Shown here: piece by piece, positions 54,135 through 63,779 of the stretch
How positions within the stretch are numbered: position 1 is the first letter of the stretch
Layout: the number at the start of each line of letters is the position of its first letter
Source: Cordylochernes scorpioides
Lineage: Eukaryota > Arthropoda > Arachnida > Pseudoscorpiones > Chernetidae
Length of the DNA: 64,000 bases
Direction of reading: 5' to 3'
Assembly: GCA_030710605.1 (NCBI GenBank)
Contig: CP092863.1
Coordinates: forward strand, 144,724,478-144,788,477
Made by a program: the position numbers and the translations under genes
The notes under the pieces: generated by a model
Seen by the model: the letters and a program-made list of their open reading frames with translations, nothing else
Databases searched by the model: none
Told to the model about the DNA's origin: nothing

Positions 54135-54970
54135 ATGGGTTTATTTGATCAGATAAATTATTTAACAGCGTATACAGATGGATCATCAGACCTTATCATA
54201 AGTATTGGAGAGGCTGGAATTAACATAATACTGCAAGATGGAACATACATTAAAATCAAAGAAGGAGCAAGAAAGATTTCGTCAAACTTCACTTGTGAAC
54301 TGACAGCTATCTGGAAAGCTCTTGATGTATGCCTTAACCAACCATCCCTGCATCAAGCAAAGGAATTATAATATACCGTACAACGACTTCATATCCGATC
54401 TAGAAGAAATTAGGAAGGGCAATACTATAATCACACAGAAAATACATTCGTTACTTACTCAACTGATATCATTGGAGAATAACTGCATTCTACAATGGAT
54501 TCCTGCCAGTGTTTGGGTCGGGGTTAATGAAATGGCAGTTGAAATTGCAAAGGAAGCCAGAAAGTTGAGCCAAAGGAAAGAACAAATGTCATTATTTGAC
54601 GCTAATGCTTTTGCAAAATACAAGATAATTAAACAAAAAATAAGAAAATATCAGAATGTGAAATAAACTCCGAGAGAAAAATGACAAAACTATAACAAGA
54701 TTTGGCACAAAACATTATAAAGGATGACAATACAACCAGATAGCACAAGAACCTATAGAACATGCAACAACTGTCCTGGTGTGGAACTAACACCTACCCA
54801 CATATTCTCATGCCCGCAGCCTTGCAGAAAAATGACATAGACCCAGAGCAGCTGCTTTACACACCCAAGATAGTGGACAATGCTGCTGCTGCTGTGATAG
54901 AGAGAGATGCATGGAGACATCTGAGGCTCTTTATTGGACACGACAAAAACAACAACGGCATTCAAGAGTA
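54135..54970 (+). pseudogene. LINE RNase H domain and C-terminal zinc knuckle, damaged
   Basis: RNase H removes the RNA strand after first-strand synthesis. Seen are AYTDGSSDLIISIGEAG (first Asp), FTCELTAIWKALDV (Glu), then after a frame change QWIPASVWVGVNEMAVEIAKEA, the region that usually reads H-x-GI-x-GNE-x-AD. Here the histidine and final aspartate are changed (PASVWVG, MAVE), so it would not be active. The tail has CNNC...HIFSC, a CCHC knuckle, followed by LLYTPKIVDNAAAAVIERD. Confidence 0.82.
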
Positions 54971-55102
54971 AAATAAATCATCAGAGATAGATAAATATTT
55001 TTAAAATGAATTAAAATAAATATAATCGATACTGAGAGAGAGTTGAATTAAAAAAATTAGAAAATTATTATTTTCGAAATTTAAATAGCTGAGAGGATTC
55101 CA

Positions 55103-55529
55103 GCAAACCGCATCTAAAATATCAGTTTTTTTTTTGCTACATGTTTTAATTTGCATATACCTATTTTACATATCTCAGATTGTATTTAAAAATCGTTAAC
55201 CATTTCTTCTAACTTTTGGCGAAATGGTGTTTTATTAATTCATCATTTGATAGTATTAGGGTTCTTTCCTGGTATTAAAAAAGGAAAAATACGTGTAGTT
55301 CAGTTAGATTTTTCAATTTATCCAACAATTTGGCCGCTGAATCGCTGATTCTGGTAGAGCGCCATCTAGCGAGTAAAGTTGTAACTAAAATCAATTTCGA
55401 ATTTTTCATTATTTGCCATAAAAAATCCCATTGCATCCTGAACACAATGGTGTTTACCGCATTGCTCTAGCGCAAATATTCGCGGAGTTATTAATTTTTA
55501 AAGTTGTGCGGGACTTTTGGATCACCCTG
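55103..55529 (-). repeat. Right terminal inverted repeat of the 11.2-kb element
   Basis: Complement of the left arm. It ends GGACTTTTGGATCACCCTG before TA. A poly-T run (55127-55136) marks one of the few length differences. Confidence 0.92.
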
Positions 55530-55539
55530 TATATGTCAT

Positions 55540-55830
55540 AAAAAAGACCCATTCTAGTTACGTTACCAATTCATGCAGTCGTGGATGGTAAAAATGAATG
55601 ATAACTTTTGTCCCAAAAAATATTTATTATTTTGATTATTTTTTAAAGCAAACAGGTTTTGCATACATACAACTAACAATGTTATTATCGATTTACAATA
55701 AAAGTAAAATTAGGTTATATTCCTTTTGTTAAGGATTCCTTTTCATTTTAAAATTTAACTCTGTGATTATAGAATTTTAATTTTTTTATGAATAATAAAA
55801 ATCATATTTTTAATATGTCATATATATATA
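55540..55830. other. AT-rich intron between the transposon and the exon
   Basis: Contains ATGCAGTCGTGGATGGT, a fragment of family X or Y, and otherwise no feature. Confidence 0.5.
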
Positions 55831-55886
55831 TTAAATGAAAATATTGAGACGCGAATGTTACACAAATAAATGTGACATGTGTGCAG

Positions 55887-56036
55887 GGGAGAGGATCAGC
55901 ATGTTCCCCACAGGAGAACTACACATCAGGAAAGTGACCCCACAGGATGCAGCACATATGTACCACTGTGAAATAAAACATCGACTTACCGGGGAGGTGG
56001 TTCGGAGCTCCAAACCTGGAAGACTTCTACTTACAG
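55887..56036 (+). CDS. Dscam: Dscam-like exon, C-terminal half of the same Ig domain
   Basis: This 150-nt exon encodes the second half of the Ig2-like domain. It contains FPTGELHIRKV, the F-strand motif YHCEIKHRLTGE with the second disulfide cysteine at about residue 28, and an end GRLLLTG. The GELH and KHRLTGE motifs are characteristic of Dscam Ig2. The acceptor is TGTGCAG|GG and the donor CAG|GTAACC. It begins with the last two bases of a split glycine codon and ends with the first base of the next, so it is phase 1-1 and matches the 39722-39874 exon. Together they restore the Cys-Trp-Cys core of one Ig fold across a 16,012-nt intron. The acceptor has almost no pyrimidine tract. In Drosophila this piece corresponds to constant exon 5. 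Neither the upstream Ig1 exon nor the downstream Ig3 exon was recognised in the window. Confidence 0.87.
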
Positions 56037-56142
56037 GTAACCTTTCTTATCTCCAACACTGTCAATGTTGTGGTTTCAGGTTTAGAATTTCACTCAGTAA
56101 CATATTTAGTTAATAATACACTATAATATAATGCGGGTTGTG

Positions 56143-56400
56143 ATTGTAAAACGACATTTGAAAATTATCCCGCATGTGTTTCTTTTCAACGAAAAATCAA
56201 AATTTAATTTAAAGAGAAATAACGATTATTTCTAACCTTATGAATGATAGAATTTTCCGTTTATCATTACTCTTCACAATTCATCCTTTCATACCTCATC
56301 CATAAGGTTAGAAATAATTGTTATTTCTCCTAGAAATAAATTTTGATTTTTCGTTAAAAAGAAACTCATGCGGGATAATTTTCAAATGTCGTTTTACAAT
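56143..56400. repeat. 258-bp foldback element
   Basis: Ends ATTGTAAAACGACATTTG and CAAATGTCGTTTTACAAT. The arms continue with AAAATTATCCCGCATG and AGAAATAACGATTATTTC and their complements. The loop is around TGATAGAATTTTCCG. It lies 107 bp after the Dscam exon donor. Confidence 0.85.
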
Positions 56401-56424
56401 ACTTAGTTTAGTTATCGTTGAAAT

Positions 56425-56575
56425 GGATAACATTTGAGAATGATGATGAAGCAATGAAAGTATTTATCAATGCCTCAAATACCATCCTCGAAGATGACTG
56501 GTTTAATTTCTTCGATTATTGGTTTTCAAGGATGAAATCTTTCATATGTACTAATGGTATATACTTGGAGAAACT
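56425..56575 (+). pseudogene. Possible mariner-like transposase C-terminal relic
   Basis: A 50-codon open stretch reads EWITFENDDEAMKVFI, then FFDYWFSRMKSFICTNGIYL and EKL before a stop. The end pattern W-x-R-M-x-x-C(I)-x-x-NG-x-Y-x-E resembles the last residues of mariner-type transposases. No catalytic part or TIR was found. It could also be unrelated. Confidence 0.35.
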
Positions 56576-56704
56576 CTGAAAATTTGAAAGTTGAAGCTTT
56601 AATAAAAATAAGTGATTGTAAAAACATTTGGAGTTCACTTTGTACATATTGAGAAAACCTTGCAACCATTCTATAAATTCATTGTCCGTAGATGGCCAGA
56701 CTTA

Positions 56705-56885
56705 AGTTTAGAGTCGGTGGACCAGTAGGTAACACCCTCGATTCCCGACAGCCATGAACGGGGATTGAATCCCGCGTTAACATTTTGTTTAATATGTAAA
56801 TAACCTTCACATATTATTCATTGTTGTAAATATCATAAACTATGTTGTTCTTGTTGAGAGGTAACTAATAAAGAGATTTTGGAAC
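56705..56885 (+). mobile_element. tRNA-derived SINE (SINE-B), plus copy
   Basis: Head GTCGGTGGACCAGTAGGTAA, GGGGATTGAATCCC as B box, body ACATTTTGTTTAATATGT and end CTAATAAAGAGATTTTGG. Confidence 0.78.
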
Positions 56886-56889
56886 CGGA

Positions 56890-57465
56890 AAGTTTGGAGA
56901 TCAAAAACTGTTGTTCCCAAAGGGAATACAGAAATTGTCCCTCCTGCTCTGTACCAGTCATGCGCTGCATTAGATTTCCTGGCATTGTGAACCAGTGGTA
57001 GAAAGAAACCAAGGCAACATCCATTTGAAAACTAATTCTTATGGATACGTCTTCTAAAAGGAACCTGATTAAAAATGTATACTAGTTTTGGGTCTTATGA
57101 AACATAATAAAATAGAATAAATCAAAAGATTTAAAAAGAGGGAAATAAGAAAATATTTGGAAAACCATATTGTATTGTCTATTAAATACCTATATATTCC
57201 AATTAAATGTAATATACATTATGATTTTTGAAAATTTCAATATGAAAGATCTATGTCGACATTTGGTTTATAAAAATCGTGACGCAATTAGATTATAATT
57301 TCATTACAGTGTTTTCATATGAAAATATTTATATTGTGAACAACAGTTTTTTCAGCAGATATTATGCAACAATATCTTATTTACAATATATCTTCAATAT
57401 GTAAATATATACAGAAAATTGCAGAAAAATAATTTGGCTAAAATATTTTTTCACCAACTAACACA
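56890..57465. other. No recognised feature
   Basis: 56890-57060 is somewhat less AT-rich but has no domain; the rest is AT-rich. Confidence 0.45.
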
Positions 57466-57469
57466 AATC

Positions 57470-57830
57470 AATAACGCGCCATCTATACATATAAAATGAA
57501 GGGATTAAAAAGACCGATTGTTGAATGTACGTACGATGTATTTGAATGTAATTCTACTGTCCTATAAGCCTATGTCTATAGTTTTCTTGAAAAACATTTC
57601 TGAGATTTTAGCCTTCAGTGTAGCATATATAAGCAGAATCGTCCAATACAGTATTAGAGCTTTGAGAAGCGGTCTGATGGATTAAATTGGCGAAACCGCT
57701 GGGAAGGTTTACCACTGATGAGCCAAGCCCTTCCAATATATCTTTTCTTCGCAGTAAGGACAGTAGAAGTTTGTATTATGTATAAAAGAAACAATCGTGC
57801 TTTTAAATCCTTTCATTTTATATATATTGT
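57470..57830. repeat. Foldback family F, copy F11
   Basis: CAATAACGCGCCATCTATAC at the left; AATACAGTATTAGAGCTTTG, GGCGAAACCGCTGGGAAGG, ACCACTGATGAGCCAAGCCC, GTAAGGACAGTAGAAG at the right. Confidence 0.7.
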
Positions 57831-57834
57831 TTCA

Positions 57835-58215
57835 CCAAGTTGCAGCTTTGCAGGGTCGTCTACTTTGGTTTCCTCTATCTTGGTGTTATACACCGAGCGG
57901 GTTTCCATACTTAAAGTAAAAAAATAAAAGTTAATTAAAGTAAATTATCTTTTATTGTATTTATTTATTTGCTGTCGTCCAATTCTTGGTGATCCCAAAT
58001 CTTTGCGGTCGACACTTTCTCATATTTAATTAAAAAATGAAAATGTAAACAGAAAAATTATTACAAATTAAAATATCCGTAAAATACTATAGTACATATA
58101 ATCTGTTAATATTAATTTGAAATATCAAATATCATTTTGAATAAATAAAGTAACACATAAAACAGGATCCAGAAATTGTATAAACGTTTTTATCGACTGT
58201 ATTTATAAAAGTTTG
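57835..58215. other. No recognised feature
   Basis: 57835-57930 has a run of slightly higher GC (GCAGGGTCGTCTACTTTGG) but no Ig-like or other motif was recognised. Confidence 0.4.
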
Positions 58216-58219
58216 GATT

Positions 58220-59070
58220 TATAATAATATTTATCAAAATTCGAAACTATTATAGACGCGTAAGATTCTTTTTAAAATAAAGCAATTTCTACTGTACTTA
58301 CTGCAATGGAAAAATTAATAATTCTATTTCAGTTCTATTTCAGTTTGCCTTTTAATTTTTATTTTAAAAAATAAATAAAAGGGTTCGAGAGACTTATAGA
58401 CCACCCTTTATATATTATAATGTCTTGCTAGCTTATAGAATATAATTCTACTGTCCTATAAGCTTATGTCCATAGTTTACTTGAAAACCATTTCTAAGAT
58501 TCCATCCTTCAGTGTAGCATATAAATTCAGAATGATCCAATACAGTATTAGAGCTCTGAGAAGCGGTCTGGTGGATTAAATTGGCGAAACCGCTGGGAGG
58601 GTTCACCACTGATGAGCCAAGCCCTCCCAATATATTTTTTCATCGCAGTAAGGACAGTAGAAGTTTGTATTATGTATAAAAGAAACATTCGCGCTTTTAA
58701 ATCCTTTTATTTTATAGAATCGGTGTTGTATCTAAACTACCTGAATCATTGAAGGTTATTTATATAAAAGAAATCAAGGATCGAAACTATTATAGATGCG
58801 TATAATTCTTTTTGATAATATTTTGCTGTCCTCAAAGCATATGTCTATAGTTCATCTAAAATACCCATTCAAAGAGTTTAGCATCAGTATAACTATAAAA
58901 GGAAGTTCCAAAAATGCAATATAACAGCGGTATGGTAGATTAAACTGGCGAAACCGCTGGGAGGGTTCACCACTGATGAGCCAGGACCTCCCATTAATTT
59001 TCCATTGCTGTAAGGACAGTATAAATTGTTTATTTTTAAAAAGAATCATACGCTTCTATAATAGTTTCAA
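58220..59070. repeat. Cluster of family F copies (F12, F13)
   Basis: F12 (58220-58740) carries outer ends ACTATTATAGACGCGTAAG and inner AATACAGTATTAGAGCTCTG, GGCGAAACCGCTGGGAGGG. F13 (58780-59070) has ATAACAGCGGTATGGTAG, CACCACTGATGAGCCAGG and ATCATACGCTTCTATAATAG. A further end is at 59175-59260. Confidence 0.7.
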
Positions 59071-59264
59071 ATTCTCATAGTATATCCCGAAAAAATGAAA
59101 AAAATATCAAATAAATATTCTGTTAAGGGATAATATAGAATTGAAAATATATAATAATTACTTAAAATATGTTGTTCAAGTAATGGCAGTAGAAATTGTT
59201 TAATTTCTAAAAGAATCATACGCGTCTATAATAGTTTCGAATTACCATAACTTTATATTATACA

Positions 59265-59580
59265 GAAAAAATTCGTATTTTTTTTCTGAAAGCACATTTT
59301 TGTATAACGAGCTTGAAATACTATATAATCAGAACCAATTATTTATATTAAATAATCCAAAATAATCAATCAATAATGACATATCATAAAATATACAAAA
59401 TTAGTTTTCTATATTGTCATTATCGTGTAATTATAGATAGGGTAAAATATTGACAATCTTTTGAAATCGTTCAAATTATTGGAAAAATATTTTCATATAA
59501 CCTATAATAAAATACAATGGTCTTTTTAGGACTTGTATTTACATTAGATATTCTTAAAATAATAACCATTAAAAATAAAA
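59265..59580. other. AT-rich stretch with no recognised feature
   Basis: Nothing supported. Confidence 0.45.
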
Positions 59581-59582
59581 AA

Positions 59583-59680
59583 GGCATATTGTGACCAGCT
59601 TCACATGAACATTTCTAGATGGCAAAGCACCATTTAGAAATGCTCATCTGAGCCTGGTCAGGATATGCCTTTTTTATTTT
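59583..59680. repeat. Short palindrome of the 28424 family
   Basis: AAAAAAGGCATATTGTGACC and GGTCAGGATATGCCTTTTTT form the ends; inner arms CATTTCTAGATGGC and CACCATTTAGAAATG. Confidence 0.75.
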
Positions 59681-59734
59681 TAATATAAACATCTGAACTC
59701 TTTTATATTTTTTATTCTTTTATCTCCTTATTGT

Positions 59735-60120
59735 GCAACTTAAAGTTACTGATAGTTTATGCCATCTATCGGAATAAATGTCAACTATTCGTTGATTTTT
59801 TTAATTATTCCATTGTATTTGATATTTAATATAAAATAATTTAAAATCAACGAATAGTTGATATTTATTCCGATAGATGGCGTAAACAACGTGCAACAAT
59901 GGCATCGTGCAACTGAAAGTTGCTGATGTTTTACGCCATATATCGAAATAAATATCAACTATTTGTTGATTTTTATTAATTATTCCATAATTGTCCAAAT
60001 ATATTTGATATTTAATAATTGAAAATCAACGAATAGTTGATATTTATTCCGATAGATGGCGCAAGCCATCAGCAACTTTTATTTTCACGATAAGGATATT
60101 TCAAAATTTATTCACCTTAT
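59735..60120. repeat. Two tandem family G palindromes
   Basis: Each has arms GTTGCTGATG(G)...GCCATCTATCGGAATAAAT and TATTTATTCCGATAGATGGC, with AATCAACGAATAGTTGATAT next to a short AT loop. The two copies are joined at about 59890-59910. Confidence 0.8.
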
Positions 60121-60196
60121 CTAATTACATTATCACATTTGTACTGTTATTTCACAATAACAACAATGTTATTTAAATGTTTAGAAATATATTTAA

Positions 60197-60557
60197 CTAG
60201 ACGGGTGACCCGGGCTTCGCCCCGAAATTGACCCGTGTTCATATCTACCCAAGTGATATATATTTAGATAAGATTTTTTTTAAATATTTGTTTGTTATTA
60301 GCATTATCTATTTGTTTGCATCAGCATAATTTAATCTAATCTTTGATAGAGGGCGCTGTTCGTGAGCTAAGTAGAATAATTTGAATATATAGTTTTAATA
60401 ATTGATTTATATATTTTTCAAAATAGCCTATCGTCTTTCCCGTATATATTTACCTATGTATGGAAATTTTGGTTTGAATTAGTGAACTACTGCGAATTTG
60501 TATACCGGACATGCAAACAAACAAACATATAAACATTGATTTATATATATATATAGA
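60197..60557 (-). mobile_element. Short non-autonomous Helitron, 361 bp
   Basis: Minus-strand copy of the 27660-28028 element. The 3' end at 60197 is ...GGGTCACCCGTCTAG before a host T; the 5' end at 60557 is TCTATATATATATATAAATC after a host A. The left hairpin arm is slightly shortened. Confidence 0.86.
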
Positions 60558-60559
60558 TA

Positions 60560-61425
60560 TCATAATTAACATCCTATTTACATATGTAAAACATTTACAT
60601 AATTACATATGTAGTAAGAATTGTAAGTACTAAGTATAAAAGGAAGTTAAATCTGATTTTAAAAAAAGCGTTCCCATTCTCCCTAATTACATAAATAGAA
60701 AGATAAATTTCCACCGTTTTAAAATCAAATAACTGTGTTTTTTTTTTCTTTCCAAACTTCATTGGAAATTACTCCCTTAAAAAGTTTAACTAAATTAATT
60801 AGAAAGACAAAAGTTTTTCCTTTTTTTTTAGAACAGCAGTTTTCCCCGAAGTTGTTTAATGTCAGAATGGTTCTAACACTTAGTTTCATCGCAGTTTTTC
60901 TTCTTTTCTTTTCTTGCTGTTTCGAAATGTAGATACCTCTTTTTTTATTTGCATATGTTAAAAGAAACTTTTAAAACTGTTTTTATTTGAAAGAGATACT
61001 GACTACTTTACTGTGTATATAACACATTTTATATTGAAATCTAAATAACTATTTTTAAATTTTAGAATTTAATAACAAATTTTAGTAAGGTAAGCTTGAT
61101 ATATAATACTTATACTAGTGATTTTATATTTGTAATTGTAATCTATTTATATCCTAATTGTTTTATTTTTATAATTTAAATGAACATCGAATTTCCATAC
61201 TGATTCTGTTTCAATAATTAAAAAATATTAGGAGGTTTTGGATCATTAGTGGAGAACCCTTTTAACAGTTTTGCCAGTTTAAGTTTATAATGCAATGTGT
61301 CAAGTAGAGAATTCTCATAGAACGGATGAAATGAAGACTTATAGAGGACAGGAGCTTATTAACAACAAATATTTGAATATACCCATGCACAAATTTAAGG
61401 AAGTAGAAATCTTTGATGTCACCGG
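60560..61425. other. AT-rich stretch; decayed F and T fragments
   Basis: Family F scrap near 61225-61280 (GGATCATTAGTGGAGAACCC, CAGTTTTGCCAG); T-family end at about 61380-61425 (CATGCACAAATTTAAGGAAG, TGATGTCACCGGTCGTC). Confidence 0.45.
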
Positions 61426-61429
61426 TCGT

Positions 61430-61760
61430 CTATTTTGACGTGACAACGTCTTAAATTAGGTTGCGGCTGGGAGTCACTTATGAAAAAGTGTAACGCCCGG
61501 TAACGTTACGATGAGTCACCGAACGAGAGTGCTGCGCGCGCAGCGCTAGAGAATTAGGCGCATTGAATCGGCGCATGCTTGTCTCTGTCTTTGTCTTTCT
61601 CGAACGTTCTTGGCGTTGGAAAAACAAGAAAGCGTCATAATACAAGTTCACACGTGTGGTTAAAGTATCGTCAGCTGTGTCTGTAGTGAAAATGTGGAGT
61701 GCTTAGATTCGTCATTTACAACAACTACAACAATAAAGGTTAATAATTGTACACTGATAT
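61430..61760. other. GC-rich block of unknown nature
   Basis: Contains TTTTGACGTGACAACGTC, GTGTAACGCCCGGTAACG, TTACGATGAGTCACCGAACG, GCTGCGCGCGCAGC and TTGTCTCTGTCTTTGTCTTT. It follows a T-family end after CCGGTCGTC. No partner copy is present here. The look is of a retroelement LTR or another transposon terminus with promoter-like content. Confidence 0.4.
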
Positions 61761-61899
61761 TTCATTATCGTAAACTATGATTGATTGATTAATTGCTAGA
61801 TTGACACAAAAGTTGAGAAACTGAGTTTATAGGTTATGTCATACTATTGATAAATGTTGATAGTGTTAAGTAAATTATTAGTTTAAAATTAATTAATTA

Positions 61900-62200
61900 T
61901 TATTTTACAAATTTTAAATAGTTTCAAATTTATTTAGCAAAAATTTGAACCTTCGATCTGAATAAATGTTTTGATTTTCGAATTGATTCTTTAAAATTAC
62001 AAATATTAAGAAAAAGTGGCAGATATAAGAAAACTTTATTTAAACTGTGTTGAGCAAGAATTTTAACATCTAATTTAAGTAAATGTTTTAATTTTCAACT
62101 TCATCATTTACAATTATAAATTTTATTTAATTTCAAATTTATTTAGCAAAAATTTGAACCTTCGATCTGAATAAGTGTTTTGATTTTCAAATACCAACGC
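61900..62200. repeat. Direct repeat, about 205-bp period
   Basis: TTTATTTAGCAAAAATTTGA, ACCTTCGATCTGAATAA and GTTTTGATTTTC occur at about 61929-61980 and 62137-62190, with a weaker middle copy near 62050-62100. Confidence 0.65.
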
Positions 62201-62209
62201 GGCTGTTTT

Positions 62210-62640
62210 TTTTTTTTTTTTTGGAGACAGAGACAATTTTAATCTCAGTTGGTTAACTTGTTTGTCTTAAATAATAACCACTTACTGTGTATCAATTTTC
62301 AGTAGACAGAGGCAACATTGTTTACAGTAGGTTATATTGTGTGTTTTAAAATAAAGGTCACTGTAATATCTTTCAGAGTTATTGTCTCAATCACGATATA
62401 TATGATAAAAGGTACAACTTCTTTAAGTTTTGTCTATGAGGGTATACACACTTGGTCATCTCGTGTGTCTTCAATAAAGGCCACTGTAATATCTTTTAGA
62501 GTTATTGTCTGAATCCCGATATACATGCTGAAAGGTACAACTTCCTGAAGTTTTGTCTATGAATGTATCTTTCAGAGTTATTGTTTGAATCCCGATATAC
62601 ATGCTTAAAGGTACAACATCTTTACCTGTTGTCCATGAAT
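62210..62640 (-). mobile_element. Family T element, two to three units
   Basis: T run and TTGGAGACAGAGACAA at the left; units with CACTGTAATATCTTTCAGAG and CCCGATATACATGCTG; the last unit is shortened. The right terminus is TTGTCCATGAATGC. Family F ends (GACTCATCAGTCGTAAACCC; CAACACTGATGAGCC) follow at 62685-62745. Confidence 0.65.
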
Positions 62641-62759
62641 GCATTTTTTCATTGCAGAGAGATAAGGTTTTAATGAATGTCATGACTCATCAGTCGTAAA
62701 CCCTCTCATAATTAATCATGGTTCAACACTGATGAGCCTTTTTATTTATAATTTCATTT

Positions 62760-63020
62760 TTTATCATTTTAATATGATTCTGTAGAGTAGTTTTCGAATT
62801 ACGAAAATAAATATGTTTTTATTTTGCCATACCATTTTAATTTCATCCAATATCTATAATATTTAATTGATAACGAACCTGGTGAATTTTTGGAAAATGA
62901 TCGGACCAATGAAAGATCCTGGTTGTTACTGTGAGGAAGAAACACAGGATTAAAGATTTGTGATTTTGGAATGCCCAATTTCTGAGAGGTATAGAGGACA
63001 AGAGTTTATTAATAACAAAT
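62760..63020. other. No recognised feature
   Basis: AT-rich to mixed DNA; the 67-codon minus frame has no domain. Confidence 0.4.
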
Positions 63021-63026
63021 ATTTGA

Positions 63027-63263
63027 ATATACTCGTACTCATGCACAAAATTTAAGGAAGTTGAAAGTCTTTGATGTCACCGGTCGTCAATTTTTTTTTT
63101 TTTTTTTTGGAGACAGAGACGATTTTAATCTCAGTTGGTTATCTCGTTTTTCTTAAATAAAGACCACTTACTGTTGATCAAATATCTTTCAGAGTTATTA
63201 TCTCTATCCTGGTATACATGCTAAAAGATATAACTTCCTTTGGTTTTGTTCCATGAGTGTAAA
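63027..63263 (-). mobile_element. Family T element with one unit
   Basis: ACTCATGCACAAAATTTAAG, single-copy end with GATGTCACCGGTCGTC and a T run, one core unit, right terminus TTTGTTCCATGAGTGTAA. Confidence 0.72.
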
Positions 63264-63274
63264 TTTGTAAAAAT

Positions 63275-63462
63275 ACTTGGTTCGGTTCCAAAAATCACTT
63301 TATTAGGTACCTCTCAAAAAGAGCAACCTAGTTTATGATAATTGCAGCAATGAATAATATATTAAGGTTATTCACATATTAAACAAAATGTTAACGTGGG
63401 ATTCAATCCCGGTTCATGGCTGTCGGGAATCGAGGGTGTTACCCACTTGTCCACCGACTTCA
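63275..63462 (-). mobile_element. tRNA-derived SINE (SINE-B), inverted copy
   Basis: Reads CAAAAATCACTTTATTAGGT, AACCTAGTTTATGATAATTG, GGGATTCAATCCCGG and ACCCACTTGTCCACCGAC. Nearly the same as 25232-25412. Confidence 0.78.
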
Positions 63463-63537
63463 TACTAAGAAAAATATAAATAGTTTAAAACGGTGATTGC
63501 TTAGACATATCATTTTTGAACAATTTATCATACGAGT

Positions 63538-63694
63538 AATACATACTCATGGACAAAAGTTGAGGAAGTTGTAGAGATAATACAAGATAACCAAGTGTGA
63601 ACAAAACTGACTCGGTCTCTCCTAAAAAAAAAAACAGACGACCGGCGATATCAAAGACTTTCCACTTCTTTAAGTTTTGTTCACGAGTGTACAT
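63538..63694 (+). mobile_element. Family T element lacking the 122-bp core
   Basis: The two termini (TACTCATGGACAAAAGTTGA and TTTAAGTTTTGTTCACGAGT) enclose only GATAACCAAGTGTG and the single-copy end (AAACAGACGACCGGCG). It is the zero-unit form. Confidence 0.72.
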
Positions 63695-63779
63695 CGAAAC
63701 TTAATTTAAGATATTATTTCCACAGTACAAGCTTTCGATAGATCCTCTTTATCAAGTGAAGTAATAACAAAGTATAAAG

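Larger units (their letters stand above)
46620..55000 (+). mobile_element. LINE with endonuclease, RT and RNase H, split by a gypsy insertion
   Basis: Coding blocks run in order EN (46690-47333), RT (48040-48670 and 53260-53800), RNase H (54135-54640) and a C-terminal zinc knuckle (about 54760-54970). The boundaries are approximate because no target duplication was recognised. Numerous frameshifts and stops affect it. The EN-RT-RNase H order is that of the I/R1/LOA-type group of LINEs. The whole lies inside the long-TIR mariner. Confidence 0.85.
44292..55529 (-). mobile_element. 11.2-kb mariner-type element with long TIRs, carrying nested retroelements
   Basis: Termini read CAGGGTGATCCAAAAGTCC on both sides with TA flanks at 44290-44291 and 55530-55531. 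The inverted repeats run about 425 bp each and are about 97% alike by eye. A broken transposase lies on the minus strand next to the left arm. The remaining 8.4 kb is a LINE which itself contains a gypsy LTR element. Without the inserts the transposon would be about 2.7-3 kb. Confidence 0.9.

Noticed and set aside
57835-57930. Candidate downstream Dscam exon after a TTTGCAG
   Set aside because: Translation has no Ig motif, stops quickly, and there is no donor in a suitable place.
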